A stretch of DNA of 7,940 nucleotides. Source: Verrucomicrobiota bacterium. GTDB taxonomy: Bacteria; Verrucomicrobiota; Verrucomicrobiia; Chthoniobacterales; UBA10450. Position numbers and translations under genes: made by a program. The stretch lies in contig QHNB01000150.1 in NCBI GenBank assembly GCA_003217965.1, positions 1 through 7,940 on the forward strand. The letters are read 5' to 3'. Below, in pieces: positions 1 through 5,637 of this stretch (the stretch's first letter is position 1; each line of letters opens with the position of its first letter). Under the pieces are notes generated by a model that was given only the letters and a program-made list of their open reading frames with translations, did no database searches and had not been told where the DNA came from.

Positions 1-874
1 GGTCGGTCGCGATCAAATCCTGCTCGGCGATGGGTCGGGCGAGATTCTCAAACTCTGCGCCGAGGTATTCACCGGTCCGATCTCTGCGAAAACGAGTGAG
101 GCGACAGGGCGCGGGACGATGGTTGTAGCTGATCCAACGTTCGAGGCGATTTTCAATCATGCCCGCGTTAACGGAGCTGAAGTGGTCAAGGTTCCGCTCA
201 CTTCTACTTTTGCGCATGACCTTCCGAAAATGGCCGCAGCTGCGAACGAAGGCCTCATTTACGTCTGTAACCCGAACAATCCGACCGCCAGCATCACACC
301 AAAAAATGAGCTGCGCGATTTTATGGCCAAAGCTCCGCGGCAGACCATGATCTTAGTGGACGAAGCCTACTATCATTATGCCGATAGCGCCGACTACGAG
401 AGTGTGATCCCAATGGTTAAGGATCACCCGAACCTGATCGTCGCGCGGACTTTCTCAAAGGTTTATGGGATGGCCGGACTGCGCTGCGGCTACTGTGTTG
501 CGCAACGGGAGACAATCGAGCGAATCCGTCCCTATCAACCTTGGGATAGCGTCAATATCATGGCCTTAGCGGCGGCCATGGCCAGCCTCAACGACCCCGA
601 TCAAGTGACAAACGGCCGCCGGCTAAATACAGAAACCAAAGCGTTCCTGACCGGGCAGCTCGAAAGCATGGGCTATAAACAGATTCCTTCGCAGGCCAAC
701 TTCGTCATGATCGATGTAAAGCGCCCGGTCGTGCCACTCATCCAGGCATTGAAAGAACGCAAGGTTCAAGTTGGCCGCTTATTTCCTGCGCTTCCGAATC
801 ACATGCGGCTCACCATCGGAAAGAAAAGCGAGATGGAAGCATTTCTGTCGGCCTTCCAGCAAATAACGGCGTGA
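1..874 (+). CDS. PLP-dependent aminotransferase, class I/II, histidinol-phosphate aminotransferase-like (5' truncated)
   Basis: Fold-type I PLP enzyme that would move an amino group between an amino acid (or histidinol phosphate) and a 2-oxo acid in the cytoplasm. The frame is open from base 2 and already reads ILLGDGSGEILKLCA, a typical aminotransferase segment, so the ATG at 119 is internal and the true start lies left of the window. Visible motifs are NPNNPT (269-286), the PLP-pyridine Asp in VDEAYY (359-361), the Schiff-base Lys in FSKVYG (458-460), GLRCGY just after it, and the substrate-carboxylate Arg in HMRLTIG (806-808). The C-terminus looks complete, ending in TGA. HisC is the nearest family by motif style, but no other his gene is visible and such proteins are often over-annotated as HisC, so substrate is unassigned. 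It is convergent with the cyclodeaminase-like gene, 71 bases apart. Confidence 0.9.
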   Translation, partial: VGRDQILLGDGSGEILKLCAEVFTGPISAKTSEATGRGTMVVADPTFEAIFNHARVNGAEVVKVPLTSTFAHDLPKMAAAANEGLIYVCNPNNPTASITPKNELRDFMAKAPRQTMILVDEAYYHYADSADYESVIPMVKDHPNLIVARTFSKVYGMAGLRCGYCVAQRETIERIRPYQPWDSVNIMALAAAMASLNDPDQVTNGRRLNTETKAFLTGQLESMGYKQIPSQANFVMIDVKRPVVPLIQALKERKVQVGRLFPALPNHMRLTIGKKSEMEAFLSAFQQITA

Positions 875-886
875 TTCTTTGGTAGG

Positions 887-905
887 GGCGGTTCACCGAA
901 CCGCC
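887..905. terminator. Hairpin between convergent genes (possible bidirectional terminator or repeat)
   Basis: GGCGGTTC (887-894) and GAACCGCC (898-905) form a perfect 8-bp stem with a 3-base ACC loop, 12 bases past the aminotransferase stop and about 40 bases past the stop of the opposing gene. There is no T-run, so it is not a textbook intrinsic terminator. The GGGGCGGTTC...GAACCGCC pattern also resembles short dispersed repeats in some environmental genomes. CGGTTC at 931-936 can pair with GAACCG at 898-903 as an alternative fold. Confidence 0.45.
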
Positions 906-910
906 TGGAG

Positions 911-930
911 TTCCTCGATACGTATCGGAA
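911..930. repeat. Palindrome in the convergent intergenic gap
   Basis: CGATACGTATCG (916-927) is a perfect 12-base palindrome. With a two-base bulge on the left it extends to TTCC...GGAA across 911-930. It lies between two stop codons, so a promoter operator is unlikely. It could be part of a termination structure or a short repeat. Confidence 0.4.
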
Positions 931-945
931 CGGTTCTTGAGTCTT

Positions 946-1842
946 CTACTCCCTCGTTTTCCACTTCGCGGCGTCGTAGACCAATTTTGCCGTCGCTACA
1001 TCTTGCACCGCCATGCCAAGCGATTTGAAAACCGTCGTCTTATTAGTGGGTGTCGGTTTGCTTCCATTGAGAATCTCGCCTAGCTCGGCGTAGGGCGTGC
1101 TCCCGGACAAAATCACGTCTCCGGATTCGCTTTGCGCGCCTTGGTAGGAATCAACCACGACCACATTCGCCATCACTGCATCGTCCAGTTCACGCCAATG
1201 CGGCCTGGCTGCTCCTACTGCATTGACATGTGCTCCTTTCTTCAACCACTCGCCCTTGAGAATAGGTTCGTGTGAGCTGGTCGCTGTTACCACTACATCG
1301 GCGTCCCGAACAGCGGCTTCGAGTGGCATCGCTTTGATTCCATTTTCGCGGGCGAAACGCTCGGCGCGTTCCCAATTCCGGTTCCATACCCGGACCTCTG
1401 CAAAGGCGCGGACGTGAGGCAAAACTTCGAGATGTGATCGAGCTTGAACGCCCGCTCCTATTAACGTCAGCACCTTTGCGTCGCCTGCGGCCAACGCGTC
1501 TGTCGCTACCGCCGAAACGGCCGCGGTCCGCATTTCGGTGATATAGCGCCCATCCATCAAGGCGAGCGGTTCGCCCGTGCGAGGATCGAATAACGCTATC
1601 ACCGCCATGTGCGTGGGTAATGCGGTACCGGCATTACCGGGGTAATACGTAACCATCTTGATCCCCATTGATTCACCTGAAGCCGGCATCACGCCGAAGA
1701 AACCGCCATGTTGCGCCAGGACTCCGCGCAGAGGTTGCTGCCATTTTCCGGTCGAGAATTCCATCATCACCCGCCGCATGGCTGCGATCAGGTCTGGTAC
1801 TCGCAATCGTTCCCGAACTTCTGTTTCCTCGAAGTAGTGCAC
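946..1842 (-). CDS. Ornithine cyclodeaminase / mu-crystallin family protein
   Basis: NAD(P)-dependent enzyme of the OCD/mu-crystallin family. Members include ornithine cyclodeaminase, pyrroline-2-carboxylate reductase, some alanine dehydrogenases and SbnB-like opine enzymes. The 298 aa are slightly short of the usual 310-350. Residues 1-60 match the usual N-terminal opening (VPDLIAAM), followed by GIKMVTYYPGN with Lys62 and ITEMRTAAVSAVATDALA with Arg105, both in the substrate-binding half. A Rossmann motif, IGAGVQARSH, is at 128-137, and Asp231 in VVVDS is the likely equivalent of the catalytic Asp. The start is GTG: a TAA lies three codons upstream and GTG is the first start after it. The SD is weak (AAGAGA). 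The gene lies 73 bases after the racemase-like gene on the same strand, so joint expression is likely. Which family reaction it performs cannot be decided from sequence alone. Confidence 0.9.
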   Translation of the reverse strand: MHYFEETEVRERLRVPDLIAAMRRVMMEFSTGKWQQPLRGVLAQHGGFFGVMPASGESMGIKMVTYYPGNAGTALPTHMAVIALFDPRTGEPLALMDGRYITEMRTAAVSAVATDALAAGDAKVLTLIGAGVQARSHLEVLPHVRAFAEVRVWNRNWERAERFARENGIKAMPLEAAVRDADVVVTATSSHEPILKGEWLKKGAHVNAVGAARPHWRELDDAVMANVVVVDSYQGAQSESGDVILSGSTPYAELGEILNGSKPTPTNKTTVFKSLGMAVQDVATAKLVYDAAKWKTRE

Positions 1843-1875
1843 TATCTCTTAGTTGGGGTTAGAGCTAGCGATACC

Positions 1876-1908
1876 TGCGCTCTCGGGAACGAACGAGAAC
1901 ACCGCGCA
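1876..1908 (-). promoter_or_regulatory. Hairpin between racemase-like and cyclodeaminase-like genes
   Basis: TGCGC-TCTCG (1876-1885) pairs with CGAGA (1894-1898) and GCGCA (1904-1908). This gives a 10-bp stem with an 8-base loop and a 5-base bulge. It sits wholly inside the 73-base gap, starting 7 bases past the racemase stop on the minus strand. It could act as an attenuating or mRNA-stabilising hairpin between the two cistrons. No T-run follows it, so full termination is doubtful. Confidence 0.35.
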
Positions 1909-1915
1909 TTCGTTT

Positions 1916-2611
1916 CTAGGAAAACATTTCGGCAATTGCTGCCTCGACATGAATCCGCATGGTATCGAGGATCGGGACGCCGTTATGCTCGCGATCGCGT
2001 AGCACTAGCGGCAGCTCAGTTCCAGCAAGGATAACGGCATCGATATTTCTGGCCGCTCTCAGCTTGTCCACGATCCCGAGCAAACGAAATCGCGTTTCCG
2101 GCAAGAATTTACCCAACACCAGCTCGTTCATGTACTTGTCATGAATGTATTCCTGGTCTTCCGGCTCGGGAATGATCAGTTCGATTCCTTCTCGTGAGAA
2201 CACCTTTGGATAAAAATCGCCCTGCATCGTAAATTGGGTGCCAAACAGCGCCGGCCGGTTCAACGCTTGCGCTTTCGTCGCCGCGCATGCCGTCTCCACG
2301 ATACTGATCAACGGGAAGGGCGACCTGCTCCGAACTTCATCAAAGACAATGTGCGGAGTGTTGGACGCGATTAAGCCGAACTCCGCACCAGCCTTGGCCA
2401 GCTTCTCCACCTCGATTACCAGAAAATCCGCGAGACCGCGACGATCGTCGCGCTCGACTAAATCGATCTCTTTTCCTAGATCGATGCTGTTGAGGATCAA
2501 GTGCGGGTAACTGCCGTCACGCACTCGGCCCCGGTAGAGGGCAATAATCGTCCGGTAATATTCAATCGTGCTTTCCGGGCCGACTCCGCCGACTATCCCC
2601 AGCGTCTTCAT
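1916..2611 (-). CDS. Aspartate/glutamate racemase family protein with substituted catalytic cysteines
   Basis: 231 aa, the usual length of the Asp/Glu racemase superfamily (two-domain, cofactor-independent, cytoplasmic). The N-terminus MKTLGIVGGVGPESTIEYYR is diagnostic. The two catalytic positions lie in SNTPH (residues 83-87) and AGTEL (196-200). Known racemases have Cys (Thr in one E. coli enzyme) just before NT, and Cys in the C-T-E motif. Here they are Ser83 (codon 2363-2365) and Gly197 (2021-2023). The rest is intact and conserved in style, including FGTQFTMQGDFYPKVF and YIHDKYMNEL, so this is not a decaying gene. I recall a subfamily of annotated aspartate racemases with similar NTPH and GTELP motifs, so the substitution may be subfamily-wide. 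ATG start, no clear SD. It lies between the DUF2277 gene and the cyclodeaminase-like gene. Racemisation by the standard two-base mechanism looks unlikely. Confidence 0.88.
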   Translation of the reverse strand: MKTLGIVGGVGPESTIEYYRTIIALYRGRVRDGSYPHLILNSIDLGKEIDLVERDDRRGLADFLVIEVEKLAKAGAEFGLIASNTPHIVFDEVRSRSPFPLISIVETACAATKAQALNRPALFGTQFTMQGDFYPKVFSREGIELIIPEPEDQEYIHDKYMNELVLGKFLPETRFRLLGIVDKLRAARNIDAVILAGTELPLVLRDREHNGVPILDTMRIHVEAAIAEMFS

Positions 2612-2661
2612 CGCTCGCGGCCGGGCGATGAGATCATTGTCCTATATCCCGCCGACACGAA

Positions 2662-2991
2662 TCAAACCGGTAGGATATTAGTTGGATGATGTCGATGGAT
2701 AACTGCACCACTCTCGTCGGCAACGTGCGGAAAACGATCGGCCGCTCGAGCGCGCGCTTTTGCGGCTTCAAGTTGGCGATCGCGCGGCGGGGCATTGGTC
2801 ACCAGAGAATCCAATAGCTCGCGCGCTGCCTCACTCACTCGGTCCACGGCCCGGATGAATGCGGGCTCGTTGACTTTGGAAGGCCGGGTAAACCCACTGA
2901 GTTTTCTAACAAACTGGAGAGCGGATGCCCGAATCTCCTCGTCCGTGGCGGGTGGCTTGAAGTTATGGAGCGTTTTGATGTTTCGGCACAT
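2662..2991 (-). CDS. DUF2277 family protein
   Basis: 109-aa small soluble protein of unknown function, recognised as DUF2277 (COG5552) from the opening MCRNIKTLHNFKPPATDEE and the segments ALQFVRKLSGF and PSKVNEPAF, followed by AARELLDSLVT, PPRDRQLEAAKARARAADRF. It is mostly helical, Arg/Ala/Lys-rich, with no signal peptide or membrane segment. The last ~20 residues (HRHHPTNILPV) extend beyond the part I recognise. The start is well supported by a consensus SD, AAAGGAGG, 7 bases before the ATG, the best in the window. It is followed after 50 bases by the racemase-like gene on the same strand. The molecular role of the family is not known to me. Confidence 0.9.
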   Translation of the reverse strand: MCRNIKTLHNFKPPATDEEIRASALQFVRKLSGFTRPSKVNEPAFIRAVDRVSEAARELLDSLVTNAPPRDRQLEAAKARARAADRFPHVADESGAVIHRHHPTNILPV

Positions 2992-2998
2992 GCGAAAT

Positions 2999-3006
2999 CC
3001 TCCTTT
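2999..3006 (-). promoter_or_regulatory. Consensus ribosome binding site for the DUF2277 gene
   Basis: CCTCCTTT on the plus strand reads AAAGGAGG on the coding strand, 7 bases upstream of the ATG at 2991. It fixes that start codon and is far stronger than any other ribosome binding site in the window. Confidence 0.85.
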
Positions 3007-3093
3007 GGCCGCTCGCAGATTGCAAACTGAACCTCTTGTACAAACTAGCGGCTGATAGCTACCGGGATGACCATTTCCAAGATTCTCCGGAGG

Positions 3094-3381
3094 TCAGTGA
3101 AAATTAGGATGGGCAAGCAAGAGAACGAGGAAGAATAAGACGAAAAGAGCTCCCGGAATCGCGAGTAAGAGTAGCAGAACAATGGCGAGCGGGCGCTGCC
3201 CAATTGATCGCAACCAGATGCTTCCTCCGACCACAGCTGCCAAAGCGGCCAGGATCAGCAGCCAGGGCAGAATGTTGAACGAGCGTATCCGATCACCGGC
3301 CGCCAACGAAAAAAAGAAGTAGAGCGCTATCGCGGCAATAGCCGCGTCGATCGACCAGAGGAACCAAAACCAAAACTTCAC
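3094..3381 (-). CDS. Small three-helix membrane protein
   Basis: 95 aa with three hydrophobic segments at about residues 5-27, 38-57 and 64-90, joined by short charged loops (GDRIRSF and RSIGQRP). This makes it an integral inner-membrane protein. No catalytic motif is visible. I recall similar ~95-aa proteins annotated as 'osmoprotectant transporter permease', but that name is doubtful for such a small protein and I do not assign it. The start is GTG: an in-frame TAG lies two codons upstream, and GGGAG (3389-3393) is 7 bases before the GTG. It lies 105 bases downstream of the SDR gene and 102 bases upstream of DUF2277, all on the minus strand. Regular codon use and a coherent hydrophobic pattern support it as a real gene. 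Confidence 0.75.
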   Translation of the reverse strand: MKFWFWFLWSIDAAIAAIALYFFFSLAAGDRIRSFNILPWLLILAALAAVVGGSIWLRSIGQRPLAIVLLLLLAIPGALFVLFFLVLLLAHPNFH

Positions 3382-3486
3382 GATCTATCTCCCAGTCATC
3401 GCTTCGCCCCGATTAACTTGGGCACCGGTCCATTCGTCGTTGTTTAACCGGCACATGCGATCTTATCAGACCGAATAATGTTCGTT

Positions 3487-4290
3487 TTATCCGATTTGTA
3501 TTTCAGGCGGAACCTCCGGATTCATCAAAGACGCGCCGCCGTCAGCGTAAATCACCTGGCCTGTGATCCACTTCGCTTTGTCCGAGCAAAAAAGCGAGAC
3601 TACATTTCCAATATCTTCGGGGGTTCCCAGCCTGCCCATTGGCGTCCAACCGCGCGCATGCCACTCGCGGATTAACTGCTGAACTTGTTCCGGCAATGTG
3701 TTCATGACGCTGTCCTCTGTCCAGCCAGGACTAATCGCGTTCACTGTGATACCACGCTTCGCCGCCGCGACCGCAAAGTAGCGAACGAGTGACTCCAATG
3801 CCGCCTTGGCCGAGCCCATCGCCACCCAAGGTTGAAGCCCGCCCGTCCGGCTTCCTTGCGCGTAAGTGATAGCGAAAATTCTTCCTCCATCGGCCATTAG
3901 CGGAAGCGCTTCGCGAACACCGACCAGAAAAGCCTTGGCTTGGGAATCAAATGCCGTGTCCCACTGCTTCAACGTAATGTCTAATGGCGCTTGGAAAAAC
4001 GCCGGCGCCTCTGGCCGGGCATTGCTCACAAAAATATCGAGCCTCCCAAATGCGCTCTTTACCGTGCGAAACATCTCAGAGATTTGGTCGGGCCGTGTTA
4101 CGTCGGCTTGAACAAGGAGACCATCGGCACCTCGCTGCCGCACCTCCCCGAGTGTGTCCCTTGCCGCGCGCTCGTTCTGGTAATAGTGGACGGCAATCCT
4201 GACGCCCTTCTGGGCAAGGGCCAGTGCGATTCCTCTACCAATGCCACGTGAGCTGCCAGTGATTAGCGCGTATTTCTCAGCACCGGCCAT
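3487..4290 (-). CDS. SDR family oxidoreductase, FabL-like, lacking the catalytic Tyr
   Basis: 267-aa classical-length short-chain dehydrogenase/reductase with a Rossmann fold. The NAD(P)-binding TGSSRGIGRG is at 11-20, QADV at 61-64, and SNAR (89-92) stands where NNAG is usual. ITVNAISPGW (181-190) and a C-terminal YADGGASLM are typical. Alignment by eye is closest to FabL-type enoyl-ACP reductases (SAKAALESLVRYFAV against SKAALEALTRYLAV). Lys162 is kept, but the YxxxK position is Met158 (codon 3817-3819) and the FabL Y-x6-K position is Trp155. Tyr143 in ITYAQG lies near where the catalytic Ser should be. The frame and conserved motifs are otherwise intact. ATG start with GAGG 5 bases upstream, inside an inverted repeat. 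Likely cytoplasmic; substrate unknown, and standard reductase chemistry is in question. Confidence 0.9.
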   Translation of the reverse strand: MAGAEKYALITGSSRGIGRGIALALAQKGVRIAVHYYQNERAARDTLGEVRQRGADGLLVQADVTRPDQISEMFRTVKSAFGRLDIFVSNARPEAPAFFQAPLDITLKQWDTAFDSQAKAFLVGVREALPLMADGGRIFAITYAQGSRTGGLQPWVAMGSAKAALESLVRYFAVAAAKRGITVNAISPGWTEDSVMNTLPEQVQQLIREWHARGWTPMGRLGTPEDIGNVVSLFCSDKAKWITGQVIYADGGASLMNPEVPPEIQIG

Positions 4291-4291
4291 A

Positions 4292-4320
4292 TTCGCCTCA
4301 TCCGCTTATATCGAGGCGAA
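4292..4320 (-). promoter_or_regulatory. Inverted repeat over the -10-like box and SD of the SDR gene
   Basis: TTCGCCTC (4292-4299) and GAGGCGAA (4313-4320) are a perfect 8-bp inverted repeat with a 13-base spacer, directly upstream of the SDR ATG. On the coding strand the spacer contains TATAAG (4305-4310), five of six bases of a -10 box, and the proximal arm contains the SD GAGG (4296-4299). No good -35 is visible. The arrangement fits an operator or, if transcription starts further upstream, an SD-sequestering hairpin. Confidence 0.45.
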
Positions 4321-4390
4321 GATCAGATCAGCCGCGACTGACGAGTGCGAGCATTTTCAGCTTCGGTATCCGCAACCGAAAACCGTAGCG

Positions 4391-4411
4391 GCCGCCGCAC
4401 CGGCGGCAGAG
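4391..4411 (+). repeat. Left copy of an imperfect ~21-bp inverted repeat pair
   Basis: GCCGCCG-CAC-CGGCGGC (4391-4407), a 7-bp hairpin, followed by AGAG. The whole segment matches the reverse complement of 4568-4590 at about 20 of 21 aligned bases, allowing two single-base gaps. The GCC-rich composition means chance similarity cannot be excluded. Confidence 0.4.
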
Positions 4412-4567
4412 TTGTGTAGCTTTTGCGAGTTGACCCAATCGTCCACAGCCCGGTCAGACTCGTCCGCGGGCGCTTCGGCGAACCGCCCTGCCGAAGGTTT
4501 CCGTCTGCTGTTGCACCCGTTTTACCCGCTGAGACGGTGGACGCCGAAACCCGAGTCTCCACTTTCG

Positions 4568-4590
4568 CTTCTGCCGCCAGTGACGGCGGC
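4568..4590 (-). repeat. Right copy of the imperfect ~21-bp inverted repeat pair
   Basis: Reads CTTCTGCCGCC-AGTGAC-GGCGGC on the plus strand and is the inverted partner of 4391-4411. It carries its own hairpin (CTGCCGCC 4571-4578 with GGCGGCAG 4585-4592), 36 bases past the hydrolase stop on the minus strand. It may end that transcript, although no T-run follows. Confidence 0.4.
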
Positions 4591-4627
4591 AGCCACAACG
4601 CCTTCGTGCCAGCGCTCGTGAGAACTT

Positions 4628-5449
4628 CTATTTTTGCAATGAGCGGAACCAGCGCAAGGCAATGGACGTTTGTGCGTCATTCACCTCGTGGCCGCCATGA
4701 AAAGTTCCGATTTTAAGCCGGGTGAAGCCGGTTCGTTTGATTGAACCCGCGACGTCGTATTGCTGCTCTACGCGTGCGATTCTGTCATCGTGCCCAGCAC
4801 TAATATAAATTGGCGTCATGAGAAAATCCGCACCGGGCTGGGCTCTGACATATCCTGGACTCAGGTAGTCCTGGTTCACGCCGGTCAGGTAAAGGCCGGT
4901 GATGCGACAACCGCTTCGCGCTAGAACCGGCGCGATGGAGCCGGCGCCTTTTGCTCCTCCTGAGAAGCCGGCGCATGCCATCGGCCACTTCTCCGACCCG
5001 GCAAAGCTGCGATGGAGCGCGTCGATGGCAGCGAGTGTCATGGCCGTGCGCCATGCCGCCGTGTCGTTTCGCGGACGTTGGGAGCCGTCCGCCGCCAGTA
5101 ACACCCAGCCTTCAGCAAGCCCGACCCTTCGATAAAACTGAACTAGATCATCTCGGTTCTGACGTTTGAAATCGCTCGTGGAACAGATAATCAAAAACGG
5201 CCAGCTTTTACTCGGATCAAAATTCGCGGGCGTCGCCAACACCGCGACCGCGCTTGCCGGCACAGGGTTGCCGCCTTGCCCTGCGTATGATTTTGCCTGC
5301 GCGCTCAGTGGGACATTGGCCTGGACTGTTGAACCTGGAGAAAAGGTAACGCCGGCAAAGTTGAGAGCAGCCTGGGCTGAGTCCGCGGCTACCACTGAGA
5401 TGACGTTCAACGTCACGATTAGCTGGCCAACTAAGAGTAACCTATTCAA
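4628..5449 (-). CDS. Secreted alpha/beta-hydrolase (esterase/depolymerase-like)
   Basis: 273 aa with an N-terminal Sec signal: short polar start (NR), hydrophobic core at about residues 4-22 and a likely cleavage after AQA (25-27), so probably periplasmic or exported. The fold is indicated by a strand-rich N-terminal part (PFLIICSTSDF at 84-94), the nucleophile elbow GFSGG with Ser163, an acid loop SAGHDD (Asp221 or Asp222) and a late HGGHEV (His254 or His251). These complete a Ser-Asp-His triad in the right order and spacing. ESTs of feruloyl-esterase or PHB-depolymerase style are the nearest type; substrate unknown. The start is TTG: the frame is open back to a TGA 11 codons upstream with no ATG or GTG between, and a TTG start gives a complete signal peptide. 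No SD is visible. It is flanked by 232- and 337-base gaps, so it is probably its own unit. Confidence 0.82.
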   Translation of the reverse strand: MNRLLLVGQLIVTLNVISVVAADSAQAALNFAGVTFSPGSTVQANVPLSAQAKSYAGQGGNPVPASAVAVLATPANFDPSKSWPFLIICSTSDFKRQNRDDLVQFYRRVGLAEGWVLLAADGSQRPRNDTAAWRTAMTLAAIDALHRSFAGSEKWPMACAGFSGGAKGAGSIAPVLARSGCRITGLYLTGVNQDYLSPGYVRAQPGADFLMTPIYISAGHDDRIARVEQQYDVAGSIKRTGFTRLKIGTFHGGHEVNDAQTSIALRWFRSLQK

Positions 5450-5589
5450 GAAAACTGTTGTGCGGATGTCTTCAGGTAATCAGCGACAAGCTAGCCTTGG
5501 GTCAAGTCACCCTTTATGACCGATTCCGCGTGGACTCGAAGCGGCGCTTCGCTTTCACCAGATATGTTTCGTCAGCGCAGTCCAATAGT

Positions 5590-5620
5590 GAGAGATGTCT
5601 CGGCTGCGCTCGACCATGAC
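5590..5620 (-). repeat. Candidate dispersed repeat between the ftsH stop and the hydrolase
   Basis: On the minus strand this reads GTCATGGTCGAGCGCAGCC followed by GAGACATCTCTC. I recognise it as a motif scattered in non-coding DNA of many environmental bacteria (ATGTCGAGCG...GAGACATCTC type). It occurs once in this window, so repetition cannot be shown here. The surrounding 5450-5681 gap holds no gene that I can support. Confidence 0.45.
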
Positions 5621-5637
5621 AGGAGCGGCTTGGTCAG

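Larger units (their letters stand above)
4321..4627. other. Non-coding, hairpin-rich intergenic region
   Basis: No convincing gene lies between the SDR start and the hydrolase stop. Several frames stay open because stops are rare in this GC-rich stretch, but the translations are low-complexity Ser/Thr/Ala/Arg/Pro with no motif. The DNA is unusually rich in inverted repeats: TTCGGT/ACCGAA (4362-4380), GCCGCCG/CGGCGGC (4391-4407), CTTCGGC/GCCGAAG (4473-4496), CCGTCT/AGACGG (4501-4537) and CTGCCGCC/GGCGGCAG (4571-4592). Candidates are a dispersed repeat, a structured RNA, or terminator and processing hairpins for the hydrolase transcript. Confidence 0.5.

Noticed and set aside
119..874. Treating the ATG at 119 as the aminotransferase start.
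   Set aside because: The frame is open to the window edge and the upstream residues match the family, so the gene is truncated by the window.
4323..4598. Minus-strand open frame of 91 codons in the hydrolase-SDR gap.
   Set aside because: No domain or SD is visible, and its sequence is made of the inverted-repeat DNA. A non-coding repeat explains it better, although expression cannot be excluded.
4241..4621. Plus-strand open frame of 126 codons over the SDR start and the gap.
   Set aside because: It overlaps the SDR coding start, has no motif, and is Ser/Ala/Pro-rich low complexity from GC-rich DNA lacking stops.
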